A stretch of 64,000 bases of DNA from an uncultured Clostridia bacterium (GCA_947170435.1 CAMVTO010000002.1:1-64000), one strand, 5' to 3'; positions 1 through 10,237 are shown, numbered from the stretch's first letter. Program-made: numbers and translations. The notes: a model not told the origin generated them from the sequence alone.

Positions 1-1
1 T

Positions 2-205
2 GTGACCTCCCCGATGCCCGGCACCATCCTTGATGTCAAGGTCAGCGCCGGTCAGGCTGTCAAGGAGGGTGACCTCCTGTTCATCCTCGAGGCGATGAAG
101 ATGGAGAACGAGATTTTCGCTCCCTCCGCCGGCACGGTTTCCTCCGTCGCAGTGCAGAAGGGCGCTTCCGTCAACCCCGGCGATACGCTGTGCGTCATCG
201 GCTGA
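2..205 (+). CDS. Biotin carboxyl carrier domain (biotin/lipoyl attachment) of a Na+-translocating decarboxylase, 5' truncated by window
   Basis: AMKMEN biotinylation motif; followed by decarboxylase beta subunit. Confidence 0.9.
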   Translation: MTSPMPGTILDVKVSAGQAVKEGDLLFILEAMKMENEIFAPSAGTVSSVAVQKGASVNPGDTLCVIG

Positions 206-254
206 GACAATACGAAAGCAACCCCTCTAAAACTGTGAAAGGAAAGCTGGAAAA

Positions 255-1670
255 ATGCAAGCTATTTTGAACTTCGCGCAGCAAACCGGCTTCTACATGT
301 TCACGCAGGGCGGCAACTGGAAGATGATCATCATGATCGCGATTTCCTTCGTCCTGCTGTACCTCGCGATCGTCAAGCAGTTCGAGCCGCTGCTCCTCCT
401 GCCGATCGCCTTCGGTATGCTGTGCACCAACCTCCCCGGCGCGGATATGTTCCACGAGATCCTTTTCGCCGGCGGACACGTCCACTGGGATATGTTCCAC
501 GGCGATCCCATTCAGGCCGCTGAGCTATACCAGCTGCTGCAAGACGGCGCGCTGGTTGAGGTGATCCAACCCTATGCCGACCAACTCCTCGCCGCGGCGA
601 ACAGCGCCTTTGGCGCGGAGCAGGTCGCGAGCGTCATCGCCCAGTTCACCGCCTCCGGCTCCACGCAGCTTGAGGCCACACTGCAGGCGGTTGCCTCCGC
701 GCAGGAAGCCGCCGCGATGTACGGCATGGAGATGGGCGCTGTCACCGTGACGGCCGGTCTCCTGGACATCCTCTATCTCGGCGTCAAGCTGGGCATTTAC
801 CCCTGCCTGATCTTCATGGGCGTCGGCGCGATGACCGACTTCGGCCCGCTGATCGCGAATCCGAAGTCCCTGCTTCTTGGCGCTGCCGCGCAGCTGGGTA
901 TCTTCATGACCTATGTGGGCACCCAGTTTATGGGCTTCACCGCGAAGCAGTCCTCCTCCATCGGTATCATCGGCGGCGCGGATGGCCCGACCGCCATCTA
1001 CGTTACCTCCCGCCTTGCACCGGAGCTGCTCGGCCCCATCGCGGTTGCCGCGTATAGCTACATGGCGCTGGTGCCGGTCATCCAGCCCCCGATCATGAAG
1101 GCGCTGACCACCAAGGAGGAGCGCAAGATCACCATGCGTCCGCTGCGTCAGGTCAGCCAGAAGGAAAAGATCGTCTTCCCGATCATGATCACCGTGTTCG
1201 TGGCGTTGCTGGTGCCCTCTGCGGCGCCGCTGGTCGCGTGCCTGATGCTTGGTAACCTTGCCAAGGAGTCCGGCGTCGCTGACCGCCTGCAAAAGACCAT
1301 GTCCAACGAGCTGATGAACATCGTTACGATCTTCCTCGGCTTCACCGTCGGCGCGACGGCGACCGCCACCACGTTCCTGTCCTTGCAGACCATCAAGATC
1401 ATGGTCATGGGCGTCGTGGCCTTCGGTTTCGGTACCGCGGGCGGCCTGCTGCTGGCCAAGCTGATGAACCTGTTCCTGAAGGAGAAGATCAACCCGCTGA
1501 TCGGCTCCGCGGGCGTCTCCGCCGTCCCGATGGCGGCGCGCGTCTCCCAGGTTGTCGGCCAGAAGGAGAACCCCTCCAACTTCCTGCTCATGCACGCCAT
1601 GGGTCCGAACGTTGCGGGCGTTATCGGCTCCGCGATCGCGGCCGGTACCCTCATGGCCCTCTTTGGCTAA
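255..1670 (+). CDS. Sodium-ion-translocating decarboxylase beta subunit (OadB/GcdB family)
   Basis: Polytopic protein with GIIGGADGPTAIYVTSRLAP and AARVSQVVGQKENPSNFLLMHAMGPNVAGVIGSAIAAG, typical of the family; adjacent biotin carrier. Confidence 0.93.
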   Translation: MQAILNFAQQTGFYMFTQGGNWKMIIMIAISFVLLYLAIVKQFEPLLLLPIAFGMLCTNLPGADMFHEILFAGGHVHWDMFHGDPIQAAELYQLLQDGALVEVIQPYADQLLAAANSAFGAEQVASVIAQFTASGSTQLEATLQAVASAQEAAAMYGMEMGAVTVTAGLLDILYLGVKLGIYPCLIFMGVGAMTDFGPLIANPKSLLLGAAAQLGIFMTYVGTQFMGFTAKQSSSIGIIGGADGPTAIYVTSRLAPELLGPIAVAAYSYMALVPVIQPPIMKALTTKEERKITMRPLRQVSQKEKIVFPIMITVFVALLVPSAAPLVACLMLGNLAKESGVADRLQKTMSNELMNIVTIFLGFTVGATATATTFLSLQTIKIMVMGVVAFGFGTAGGLLLAKLMNLFLKEKINPLIGSAGVSAVPMAARVSQVVGQKENPSNFLLMHAMGPNVAGVIGSAIAAGTLMALFG

Positions 1671-1677
1671 CGCCTCA

Positions 1678-1792
1678 AAAAAGTGCAAGCACTTTTTTGA
1701 AAAAGATTCGCTGCGCTTCCCGCACGCCGTTGGCGCACGGGCGCTCCGCGCAAAGAGAAAAATCCGACGCGCATGTCGTCGGATTTTTCAAT
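1678..1792 (+). terminator. Two successive intrinsic-terminator hairpins after the decarboxylase gene
   Basis: aaaaaagtgc-aa-gcactttttt at ~1678-1699; aaaaatccgacg...cgtcggattttt at ~1760-1791. Confidence 0.7.
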
Positions 1793-1843
1793 TAAACCCA
1801 TTTCGCGCCTGCGGGCGCGAAATCAAGCGAAAGGAGACGGTTT

Positions 1844-3115
1844 ATGAACTATAACGATCTCACCCCCGCGCAGGCGAAGGAGGAATACGCCAAGACCCTC
1901 GCCGAGTATGAAGCCATCCAGGCCAAGGGCCTCAAGCTGAACATGGCGCGCGGCAAGCCCTCGAAGCAGCAGCTCGATCTGGTCAGCGACATTCTCACCG
2001 TACTGTCCGACGGTGCGGACTGTGTAGACGACGGCATCGACGCCCGCAATTACGGCGAGCTTGCGGGACTGCCCTCGGCGCGTGCGTATTTTGCCGACGT
2101 GCTGGGCTGCAAGCCGGAGCAGGTGTTCGCCGGCGGCAACGCCAGTCTCACGCTGATGTACGACACCGTCGCCAAGGCGATGACCCACGGACTGCTCCAC
2201 AGCGAAAAGCCCTGGTCGCAGGAGACGGGGCTCAAGTGGCTCTGCCCCGCGCCGGGTTACGACCGCCACTTCAAGATCACGGAGAGCTTTGGTTTTGAAC
2301 TCATCACCATTCCCATGACCGAGACCGGACCGGACATGGACATGGTGGAAAAGTATATCAAGGACCCCAAGGTCAAGGGCATCTGGACGGTGCCGAAGTA
2401 TTCCAACCCCGACGGCGTCATCTACTCCGACGACACGATTCGCCGCCTCGCGTCCATGAAGCCTGCCGCGCCGGACTTCCTGCTGGTGTGGGACAACGCC
2501 TACGGCGTCCATGAGTTCAGCGGCGACTATGTGCCGTTCCCGGATATTCTGAGCCTCTGTGAGCAGTACGGCAATGCCGACATGGTGTTTGAGTACGCCT
2601 CCACCTCCAAGATCACGCTGCCCGGCGCGGGCATTGCGTGCTTCGCTTGCTCCGAGGCGAATATGAAGTATATGCAGAAGCTGATGGGGATTCAGCTGAT
2701 TTCCTTTGACAAGGTCAACCAGCTCCGCCACGTCAAGTACCTCAAGGATAAGGCGCACACGCTGGAACTGATGAAGAAGCATGCCGCTATCATGGGCCCG
2801 AAGTTCAAGCTGGTTGTGGACGTGCTCGACCGCGAGATCAAGCCTCGCGGCCTTGCGACCTGGCATGATCCCAAGGGCGGTTACTTTGTCTCGGTGAACG
2901 TGAAGCCCGGCTGCGCCAAGCGCACATGGGAGCTTTGCCGCGAAGCGGGCGTTGTGATGACCGATGCCGGCGCGACCTTCCCCTACGGCCGTGACCCGCA
3001 GGACAGCAACATTCGTGTCGCACCGAGCCTGCCGCCGCTGTCCGAACTGGAGGAAGCCATGGCGGTATTCTGCGTCTGCCTGCGACTGGCGGCGCTGGAA
3101 CAGCTCATGAAATAA
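1844..3115 (+). CDS. PLP-dependent aminotransferase class I/II (MocR-type aminotransferase family)
   Basis: Full-length ORF with aminotransferase fold features (WDNAYGVHEF, STSKITLPGAGIACFA). Confidence 0.85.
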   Translation: MNYNDLTPAQAKEEYAKTLAEYEAIQAKGLKLNMARGKPSKQQLDLVSDILTVLSDGADCVDDGIDARNYGELAGLPSARAYFADVLGCKPEQVFAGGNASLTLMYDTVAKAMTHGLLHSEKPWSQETGLKWLCPAPGYDRHFKITESFGFELITIPMTETGPDMDMVEKYIKDPKVKGIWTVPKYSNPDGVIYSDDTIRRLASMKPAAPDFLLVWDNAYGVHEFSGDYVPFPDILSLCEQYGNADMVFEYASTSKITLPGAGIACFACSEANMKYMQKLMGIQLISFDKVNQLRHVKYLKDKAHTLELMKKHAAIMGPKFKLVVDVLDREIKPRGLATWHDPKGGYFVSVNVKPGCAKRTWELCREAGVVMTDAGATFPYGRDPQDSNIRVAPSLPPLSELEEAMAVFCVCLRLAALEQLMK

Positions 3116-3119
3116 AGCA

Positions 3120-3151
3120 AAAGGATGACCGCGCAAGCGGTCATCCTTTTT
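3120..3151. terminator. Bidirectional terminator between convergent aminotransferase genes
   Basis: aaaggatgaccgc-gcaa-gcggtcatccttttt. Confidence 0.8.
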
Positions 3152-4340
3152 ATCGTTTGTTGTAGGCCTCAATGCCAAGCCGCAGCAGATCCAGCGCACG
3201 CTCCAGCTTCTTCTGCTCGATGACATAGGCGATGCGGATCTCGTTGCGCCCCTTGCCGGGGGTGGCGTAGAACGGCTCGCCGGGGGCAAACATCACCGTG
3301 TCGCCGTGGTCGTCAAACTCGCGCAGCAGCCACATCTGGAACTTGTCGGCATCGTCCACGGGCAGCGCCGCCATCAGGTAGAACGCGCCCTTCGGACACT
3401 CACACACCACGCCGGGGATCTCCTGGAGCTTCCGCACCACCGTGTCGCGGCGGCGCTTGTACTCCTCGCGCACGGCGGCAAAGTACTCCGGCCCTACACT
3501 GTAGAGGTGAGCGCAGGCGGTCTGGTCGAGCGTCGCCACGCACAGCCGCGCCTGCGCGTACTTCATCGCGTGGTTCATCAGCTCCCTGTTGCGGGAGATG
3601 AGGCAGCCCACGCGCGCGCCGCAGGCGGAAAATCGCTTGGAGCAGGTGTCGATGATGACGACGTTCTCCGCCGCGTCAGGAAACTCGCCGAAGGAGCGCA
3701 GCCCCTCGCCGCCATAGACGAACTCGCGGTAGGCTTCGTCGCCAATGAGGAACAAATCGTGTTCCTTGGCAACGTCCACCAGCATCCGCATTTCCTCATC
3801 CGTCAGCACCGTGCCGGTGGGGTTGCCGGGGTTGGTCAGCAGGATCGCGCGGGTGTGGTCGTTGATCTCAGCCTCAATGCGCGCGCGGTCGGCGTACCAG
3901 TAGCCCTCCTCGGGCTTCGTGGGGACGGGATGGATCTTCGCGCCGCAGGTATAGGCCATCGTGCTGTAATTGGGGTAGAACGGTTCAGGGATCAGGATCT
4001 CGTCGCCGTCGTCGAGGATGCACTGCATGGCGATTGCCAGAGCCTCGCTGCCGCCGGTGGTGATGAGGATATCGTCGGTGTCAAAGTGCATCCCCAGCTT
4101 GTCGTAATAGCCTTGAATCGCCTCGATCAGCGCGGGCAGACCGGGGGAGGCGGTGTACGCCATGACAGGGGAGGAGAACTCCCGCACCGCGTCAAAAAAC
4201 GCCTTCGGCGTCTCCACATCAGGCTGGCCGATGTTCAGATGATAGATGGTTTTGCCCCGCTTCTGCGCCTCCACCGCATAGGGGTAGAACTTGCGGATGG
4301 GGGAGAGCTGGCATTTTTCAACTTTACTGGAAAATTTCAT
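3150..4340 (-). CDS. Pyridoxal phosphate-dependent aminotransferase (AspC/AAT-I family)
   Basis: NPGNPTGTV, IGDEAYREFVYGG, IIDTCSKRFSACGARVG motifs. Confidence 0.92.
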   Translation of the reverse strand: MKFSSKVEKCQLSPIRKFYPYAVEAQKRGKTIYHLNIGQPDVETPKAFFDAVREFSSPVMAYTASPGLPALIEAIQGYYDKLGMHFDTDDILITTGGSEALAIAMQCILDDGDEILIPEPFYPNYSTMAYTCGAKIHPVPTKPEEGYWYADRARIEAEINDHTRAILLTNPGNPTGTVLTDEEMRMLVDVAKEHDLFLIGDEAYREFVYGGEGLRSFGEFPDAAENVVIIDTCSKRFSACGARVGCLISRNRELMNHAMKYAQARLCVATLDQTACAHLYSVGPEYFAAVREEYKRRRDTVVRKLQEIPGVVCECPKGAFYLMAALPVDDADKFQMWLLREFDDHGDTVMFAPGEPFYATPGKGRNEIRIAYVIEQKKLERALDLLRLGIEAYNKR

Positions 4341-4846
4341 GGAGAAGACTCCTTTTCTTTCAATAAACGCTCACCGTTGAGTTGTGCGAACACGAGCGCG
4401 TCGCCCTCGTACTTCAGCTTGAGGGAGAAGAACGGCGCGTCGGAATCCAGCAGGCGGAGGAAGATTTTGTCGCCCTCCCAGAGCTTGAGGGACAGGAGCG
4501 TTTCCTTTTTGATCCACGCAAGCTCGCCCTCGTCACATTCCTTGATCGCGCCCGCCCATTGGTCGGCGGTAAACAAGTGCATGTATTCGGTTTCGTAGAG
4601 GTCGGAGACAAACGTAACGATACCGCGGTAGCGCCAGCGCGTGAGCGTGAGGCCGGTTTCCTCCCGCGTTTCGCGCAGTGCGCAGTCCTCCGGTGCCTCG
4701 CCGGGCTCAAATTTGCCGCCCACGCCGATCCATTTGTCGTGGTTGAGATCATTCTCTTTTTTCGTGCGGTGGAGCATCAGATACTCGTCGCCGCGCTCGA
4801 TGTAAATGAGCGTCGATTGGACGGCGCGGAAGATGTTGTCACCCAT
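4337..4846 (-). CDS. NUDIX hydrolase (8-oxo-dGTP diphosphatase-like)
   Basis: GGKFEPGEAPEDCALRETREETGL Nudix box. Confidence 0.92.
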   Translation of the reverse strand: MGDNIFRAVQSTLIYIERGDEYLMLHRTKKENDLNHDKWIGVGGKFEPGEAPEDCALRETREETGLTLTRWRYRGIVTFVSDLYETEYMHLFTADQWAGAIKECDEGELAWIKKETLLSLKLWEGDKIFLRLLDSDAPFFSLKLKYEGDALVFAQLNGERLLKEKESSP

Positions 4847-4937
4847 GGCGTTGACCTCGCAATATCATTTCAGTTTATAGTATACAGAAAAACCGCACAC
4901 TTGGCAAGAGCGTTCCTGACGGCAGGATGAACAAAAA

Positions 4938-4990
4938 ATCGTCTCCCATTCGGGAGACGATTTCTCTGACGCAGTGGGAGGGATTCAAAT
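4938..4990 (-). repeat. Degenerate 3' end of tRNA-Ser (att remnant) plus adjacent terminator hairpin: outermost boundary of the tRNA-Ser element stack
   Basis: gacgcagtgggagggattcaaa (one change each from ggcgcagtgggagggattcgaa at two positions) preceded by aaatcgtctccc-attc-gggagacgattt. Confidence 0.8.
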
Positions 4991-5306
4991 TATCCTATGC
5001 TTGTGTTATGTGCTTCATAATTGTGTTAAAAGTTTCGGTTATTTGCGTAGAGCGAAGTTTTACAGCACGATTCGTGCCGCTTCATTTTACGCCGTTTTGA
5101 TCCCGTAAGGGAAAAACAAGGGAAAACTATTGGATGCCGCACAGCGGGAATCACGCTTCTATCGTCTCCTGTTTTGTAGTCCTACAACGGCAGAGTCGGC
5201 CAAGCTCATTTTCCTATGGTAATTTGTCCGGGGATATGATATATTTATTAAATCAAACGTGTTTCCTATGAAAGGGCCATCCCATTGTTGCGGAGGAGAG
5301 AATACA

Positions 5307-8300
5307 ATGAAAGAGAAGAATCATCCCATAAAAGGTGGGAATACCCTCCTTTTCGCTGCGATTGGTGGAGTGCTCATCGCGCTTGTCCTCATTTTCGGAA
5401 CGATTTGGATGGGACACAGCGCCCGCCTGAGCACTGAGGCGGCGGTGCACTCCGTCAGCGATTTCTATCTTCAGGAACTGGCGGGGCGCAGAGAGCAGGT
5501 CGTTGCCACCAATTTGAGCACGAATATTAAGAATATGTATGTTGCGCTGGAGCTGATGGATGAGACGGACCTGTCCGACGTGGCGCACCTTCAAGCCTGG
5601 CAGGCCAGAATGAAGCGGCTCTATGAGTTGGAAAAATTCGCGTTTGTGGACTCGTCCGGCCTGATCTATACCTCGCTGGGAACGCAGGACAACATCGGAG
5701 AATACCGCTTTGATTACAAAACCATCAGCGGACCTGAAATCTCCATTAAGGATCTGGAGAGCGAAGATAAGAAGGTCGTGATCGCAATCCCGGTGGACGG
5801 TCTGGCGTTCAACGGCCGGACCCTTGTTGCCTGCTTTATGGAGATCGACATGGACGTGCTCCTGGAGGGACTGTCAATCCAGGCCGACGCGAACGCGACG
5901 ACCTTCTGCAATCTCTATTATGAGGACGGCACCTCTCTGACTGGCGTGGTCCTCGGCGGTCTGTCCCCTGACCGGGGGCTGATGGACGCGCTGGCGCAGG
6001 CGGAGTTTACCGATAACCGTTCGATGGAGCAGATTCGGAAGGATTTCCGCGAAAGCCGCGAGGGCAAGATCTCCTTTGCCTATAACGGCACTTCTGAGAA
6101 TATGTACTATGTGCCCGTCAGCGGCACGAACTGGATGCTCACCTATCTGATCCGCGACAGCATCATCGGGGATCAGATCAACACAATTTCTCAGGGCATC
6201 ATCACCCGCAGCCTGATCCAAACGCTCATTACCGCCGCCGTTTTGGCCGCTGTCTTTGCGATTATCATTTCCCAGAACCGCAGGGCCGGACGTCTGAGGC
6301 TGGAGATGGAGACCGCGGATGCGGAAAACCGCGTAAAAGAGGAGGAGATGCAGGAGCGTTTGATGCTTCAGGAGCAGCTGTTGGAGCAGGAACGGCAGAA
6401 CGAAACCATGCGGACCCTTCACGATATGCTGAAATCCGGCCCCTGGTTCATGGATTTTGACGAGCAGGGACGCATGGTCAGCGTGACCTGGACAGATACC
6501 TTTCGGAAAATGGTCGGCTATGACAGCGCGGAGGACTTCCCAGACCGGCTGGAGTCCTGGTCCGATCTGCTGCACCCGGACGACAAAGAGCGTGTTTTGA
6601 ACGAATTCAATGAGACGATACAGGATTACTCCGGAAAGAAGGTCTACGACGTCACCTACCGGCTCAGGACAAAGGATCGCGGCTGGCGCTGGTTCCATTC
6701 GGTGGGCCAGCCGACCCGGCGGACGGACGGAACGCCGATCACCTATATCGGCATCTTTATGGACGTCAACGGCCAAAAGGAAATGGAGCAGACCCTGGCG
6801 GAGCAGCAGGAGTCCCTTCGGGAAGCGCTGACCGCGGCGGAACAGGCCAACGCCGCGAAGACCTCCTTCCTTTCCAGCATGAGCCATGAGATCCGCACTC
6901 CCATGAACGCCATCATCGGCCTGGACAGCATCGCCCTGAAGGACCCCGATCTGCCGGAACGTACCAGAGAGCATTTGCAGAAGATCGGCGGCAGCGCGAA
7001 GCATCTGCTATCTCTGATCAATGACATTCTGGATATGAGCCGTATCGAGAGCGGGCGCCTGACACTGAAGAACGAGGAGTTTTCGTTCCGCGAGATGCTG
7101 GAGCAGATCAACACGATGATCAACGGTCAGTGCCAGGACAAGGGCCTGACCTATGAGTGCCACATCAACGGGAAGGTCAACGATTACTATATCGGCGACA
7201 GCACGAAGCTCAAGCAGGTCATCATCAACATTCTCGGAAACTCCGTGAAGTTTACGCCCGCCCCCGGAACGGTGTCGTTTGTTGTGGAGCCGGTGTCGCA
7301 GTTTGAGGGACAGGCAACGATGCGCTTCATCATGCAGGACACAGGCATCGGAATGGACAAGGAGTACCTTCCCAAGATTTTCGACGCATTCTCTCAGGAG
7401 GACCCGAACAAGGCGAATAAGTACGGCAGCACCGGCCTGGGCATGGCGATTACGAAAAATATCGTGGACATGATGAACGGCCAGATCAGCGTTGAGAGCG
7501 AAAAGGGCGTCGGAACGACCTTCACAGTCACTGTCACGCTGAAGACGACGGATCGAAAAGGTTCAGCCTCCATTGAAGTGCGCCCTCAGGATATGCGCGT
7601 TCTGGTTATTGACGACGATCCTGTGGCCTGCGAACATGCCAAGCTGGTGCTGGAGGAGGTCGGGATCGCGTCTGATTCCTGCTTCAGTGGAAAAGAGGCC
7701 CTGGAAATGCTGGAGCTTGCCCACGCCCGCAGGCATGACTATAACCTTATCCTTGTCGATCTCAGAATGCCGGAGCAGGACGGTGTGGAGGTTACACGGC
7801 AGATCCGCAAGCTCTATAACGGAGAATCCACGATCATCATCCTGACTGCGTATAGCTGGGACGATATTATGGAGGAAGCCCTTGACGCCGGCGTGGACAG
7901 CTTCATGGCGAAGCCGCTGTTCGCCTCCGGGGTGCTTCAGGAATTCAGGCAGGTTATCCAGAGAAAGCACCTTGATACCGAGGAAGCACATAAGGCGGAC
8001 CTGACCGGGAAGCGCATTCTTCTGGCGGAGGACATGCCCATTAACGCCGAGATCATGATGGAGCTGCTGGGTATGCGGGACATGCTCGTGGATCACGCGG
8101 AAAACGGTCAGATCGTTGTGGATATGTTCTCCAGGAGTGCAGAGTATTATTACGACGCCATCCTGATGGATGTGCGGATGCCGGTAATGACAGGACTGGA
8201 AGCGACCGTTGCCATTCGCGCCTTAGATCGTCCCGACGCAAAAACGATCCCGATTATCGCCATGACCGCCAATGCGTTTGACGAGGACGTGCAGCGGTCG

Positions 8301-8387
8301 CTCCAGTCCGGGATGAACGCCCACCTGAGCAAGCCGGTGGAGCCGGACCATCTTTTTGAGACGTTGGAGCTGCTTATCAAAGAATAA
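5307..8387 (+). CDS. Hybrid sensor histidine kinase / response regulator (extracellular sensor, PAS, HisKA, HATPase_c, two REC domains)
   Basis: SSMSHEIRTPMNAIIG H-box; N/G boxes; two receiver domains (ILVDLRMPEQDGVE, ILMDVRMPVMTGLE); ATG with RBS cggaggag. Confidence 0.95.
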   Translation: MKEKNHPIKGGNTLLFAAIGGVLIALVLIFGTIWMGHSARLSTEAAVHSVSDFYLQELAGRREQVVATNLSTNIKNMYVALELMDETDLSDVAHLQAWQARMKRLYELEKFAFVDSSGLIYTSLGTQDNIGEYRFDYKTISGPEISIKDLESEDKKVVIAIPVDGLAFNGRTLVACFMEIDMDVLLEGLSIQADANATTFCNLYYEDGTSLTGVVLGGLSPDRGLMDALAQAEFTDNRSMEQIRKDFRESREGKISFAYNGTSENMYYVPVSGTNWMLTYLIRDSIIGDQINTISQGIITRSLIQTLITAAVLAAVFAIIISQNRRAGRLRLEMETADAENRVKEEEMQERLMLQEQLLEQERQNETMRTLHDMLKSGPWFMDFDEQGRMVSVTWTDTFRKMVGYDSAEDFPDRLESWSDLLHPDDKERVLNEFNETIQDYSGKKVYDVTYRLRTKDRGWRWFHSVGQPTRRTDGTPITYIGIFMDVNGQKEMEQTLAEQQESLREALTAAEQANAAKTSFLSSMSHEIRTPMNAIIGLDSIALKDPDLPERTREHLQKIGGSAKHLLSLINDILDMSRIESGRLTLKNEEFSFREMLEQINTMINGQCQDKGLTYECHINGKVNDYYIGDSTKLKQVIINILGNSVKFTPAPGTVSFVVEPVSQFEGQATMRFIMQDTGIGMDKEYLPKIFDAFSQEDPNKANKYGSTGLGMAITKNIVDMMNGQISVESEKGVGTTFTVTVTLKTTDRKGSASIEVRPQDMRVLVIDDDPVACEHAKLVLEEVGIASDSCFSGKEALEMLELAHARRHDYNLILVDLRMPEQDGVEVTRQIRKLYNGESTIIILTAYSWDDIMEEALDAGVDSFMAKPLFASGVLQEFRQVIQRKHLDTEEAHKADLTGKRILLAEDMPINAEIMMELLGMRDMLVDHAENGQIVVDMFSRSAEYYYDAILMDVRMPVMTGLEATVAIRALDRPDAKTIPIIAMTANAFDEDVQRSLQSGMNAHLSKPVEPDHLFETLELLIKE

Positions 8388-8591
8388 TTCCGTATATGGA
8401 AATAATTGATCGCCTGCTATCGGGAGACCTCGATAGCAGGCGATTATCTAATACAATGTTTTCCATCTGTACATCCTCCTTCGTTCCTTAACCGTTCAGC
8501 TCGTGCTTGTCGGAGATCATAAAGGTGGTGCGGCGGCGCTTGATGTACCACTTGCCGCCCACCTTCGCGTTGCAGAATACTCGGACACAGG

Positions 8592-8726
8592 GTGAAGGGC
8601 ATCGGCATACAGCTCGGTCTCTCAACGAATCTGGAAAGTGTTACGGAGCAGTATATCAATGTGCGTTTTGACCGCAAGAAGGCGGTTCTGAATGTCTATC
8701 ATCAGGCTGTGCTGGGAGATGGTTAA
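8592..8726 (+). pseudogene. Short gene fragment in decayed end of element E3
   Basis: Open fragment VKGIGIQLGLSTNLESVTEQYINVRFDRKKAVLNVYHQAVLGDG without an obvious complete gene context. Confidence 0.25.
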
Positions 8727-8856
8727 GAGAATGGCACATTTTGTCACCATTTCGCTCATTCTTTGGATAATAAGTTGCGTTTTTCCAAGGTTGCGAGAAA
8801 TGAGCGGTCAGGATATTTCTAACTTTTTCAGAAAAAACCATACCAGAAAAAAGCAA

Positions 8857-8915
8857 AAATCTCCGGGATGGCAATCATCTCGGAGATTTCGCTGGCGCAG
8901 TGGGAGGGATTCGAA
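8857..8915 (-). repeat. tRNA-Ser 3'-end att repeat with adjacent hairpin; junction E3/E2
   Basis: ctggcgcagtgggagggattcgaa at 8892-8915, identical to tRNA-Ser 3' end; hairpin aaatctccg...cggagattt at 8857-8889. Confidence 0.9.
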
Positions 8916-9077
8916 GAAACTTTTGAGCGTCTAATACGTCTATTACAGCTTAAATATTAAAGAAATCATAACTTTTCAGTAATAATTGCACCTGTCAATC
9001 CAATCTGTCCAAAGTGTATCAACCTGACAAGGGTCAGAAATGTGGTCAACAACACAAGCAGATTGGAGGAAAAAAGT

Positions 9078-9428
9078 ATGAAAACCAACATTACCTACCA
9101 CCGCGCGGGCGACTACCTGCTCCCCAACCTTGTTCCGCCCAAAGCTCCGAACATCGGCGTATGGGGGCTGCGCCGGAAGAACTACCTGCTGAAAAACAGG
9201 GACGGCATCTACACCGGCTTGCTGATCAGCGGCGAGCTGAACGCCCATCTGGAGGAAACCGACCGCTCGGCGAACGAAATGCTCGCCCGCATTATCGAAA
9301 GCATGGCGGAATACGAAGGCATCACCGAAACGCTCAAAGCGGAGGATCAGATGGAGTGGGTGCGCCGCATGAACGCTATCCGCTCCGCCGCCGAGGAGGT
9401 CGTGCTGCACGATCTCATCTACGCTTGA
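9078..9428 (+). CDS. tnpV: TnpV-like transposon-encoded protein
   Basis: GDYLLPNL...GIWG-like...LKAEDQMEWVRRMNAIRSAAEEVVLHDLIYA resembles the TnpV family; RBS ggaggaaaaaagt. Confidence 0.75.
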   Translation: MKTNITYHRAGDYLLPNLVPPKAPNIGVWGLRRKNYLLKNRDGIYTGLLISGELNAHLEETDRSANEMLARIIESMAEYEGITETLKAEDQMEWVRRMNAIRSAAEEVVLHDLIYA

Positions 9429-9433
9429 AGGAG

Positions 9434-10237
9434 GTGCCGACCATAAAGAAAATCACCCCGAGCTTTGCCGCAGGCGTCCTGACCGGAGCCCTGCTTTTCA
9501 GCGGAGCAGCAGCCTACGCCGCCGGCGTGATGGCCGAGCACAGCAGCAACCGCGTGTTCGTGGACGGGCACGAGGTGCAGATCGAGGCGTACAACATCGG
9601 CGGGAACAACTACTGCAAGCTCCGCGACATCGGCAAGGCGGTGGATTTCAGCGTCAGCTACGACGCCGCCGAGAATGCGGTTCGCATCAACACCGGCGAG
9701 CCATACGCCGAAGAAGCCTCGGCTCAGGCGTCACGGGTGGTACGCCTCCCGACCAACGGCAGCAAGTATGTCCCGCAGATAGGAGACCTAATCCCCTGCG
9801 ACGACGGAACACTCTACGAGGTTAAGGACACGCTGCGCTGGGAAAACAACGTATTTGCCCCCGGACCGCTGCCTGCACTGCCGACGCCGAACTACGACTG
9901 GAGCGTGTTTCCCGCCTTAGAGCTTCCCTCGGTCGATTGCCGGCGCTTCCAAAGCGAGCACGGCGATGACCTGTACGTCCGCAACCTGCATGAGACGCTC
10001 CGCATGGCGTACACGATTTACGAGGCGGTCATGGACGAGCCGGAGGCGTGGCGCGACGGCAAGCCGCTCACCAAGGTCTCGCTCACCATCGACCCTGCGG
10101 ACGAACCGTACACAAAATACTTCTGGCCCTGGAGACAGGAAGAATTGCTCAAGCACGTCAAAGCCTTCCCAAGCTTTCATTTCCACGTTGAGGCTTGGGA
10201 TTTCTACCACAACAGCACCTTTTTGCAGACGCAATAG
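9434..10237 (+). CDS. Secreted stalk-domain protein (copper-amine-oxidase-N-like domain)
   Basis: Signal-like N-terminus then VFVDGHEVQIEAYNIGGNNYCKLRDIGKAVDFSVSYDAAENAVRINT; start codon uncertain (GTG 9434 or ATA 9443 after aaggaggt). Confidence 0.65.
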   Translation: MPTIKKITPSFAAGVLTGALLFSGAAAYAAGVMAEHSSNRVFVDGHEVQIEAYNIGGNNYCKLRDIGKAVDFSVSYDAAENAVRINTGEPYAEEASAQASRVVRLPTNGSKYVPQIGDLIPCDDGTLYEVKDTLRWENNVFAPGPLPALPTPNYDWSVFPALELPSVDCRRFQSEHGDDLYVRNLHETLRMAYTIYEAVMDEPEAWRDGKPLTKVSLTIDPADEPYTKYFWPWRQEELLKHVKAFPSFHFHVEAWDFYHNSTFLQTQ

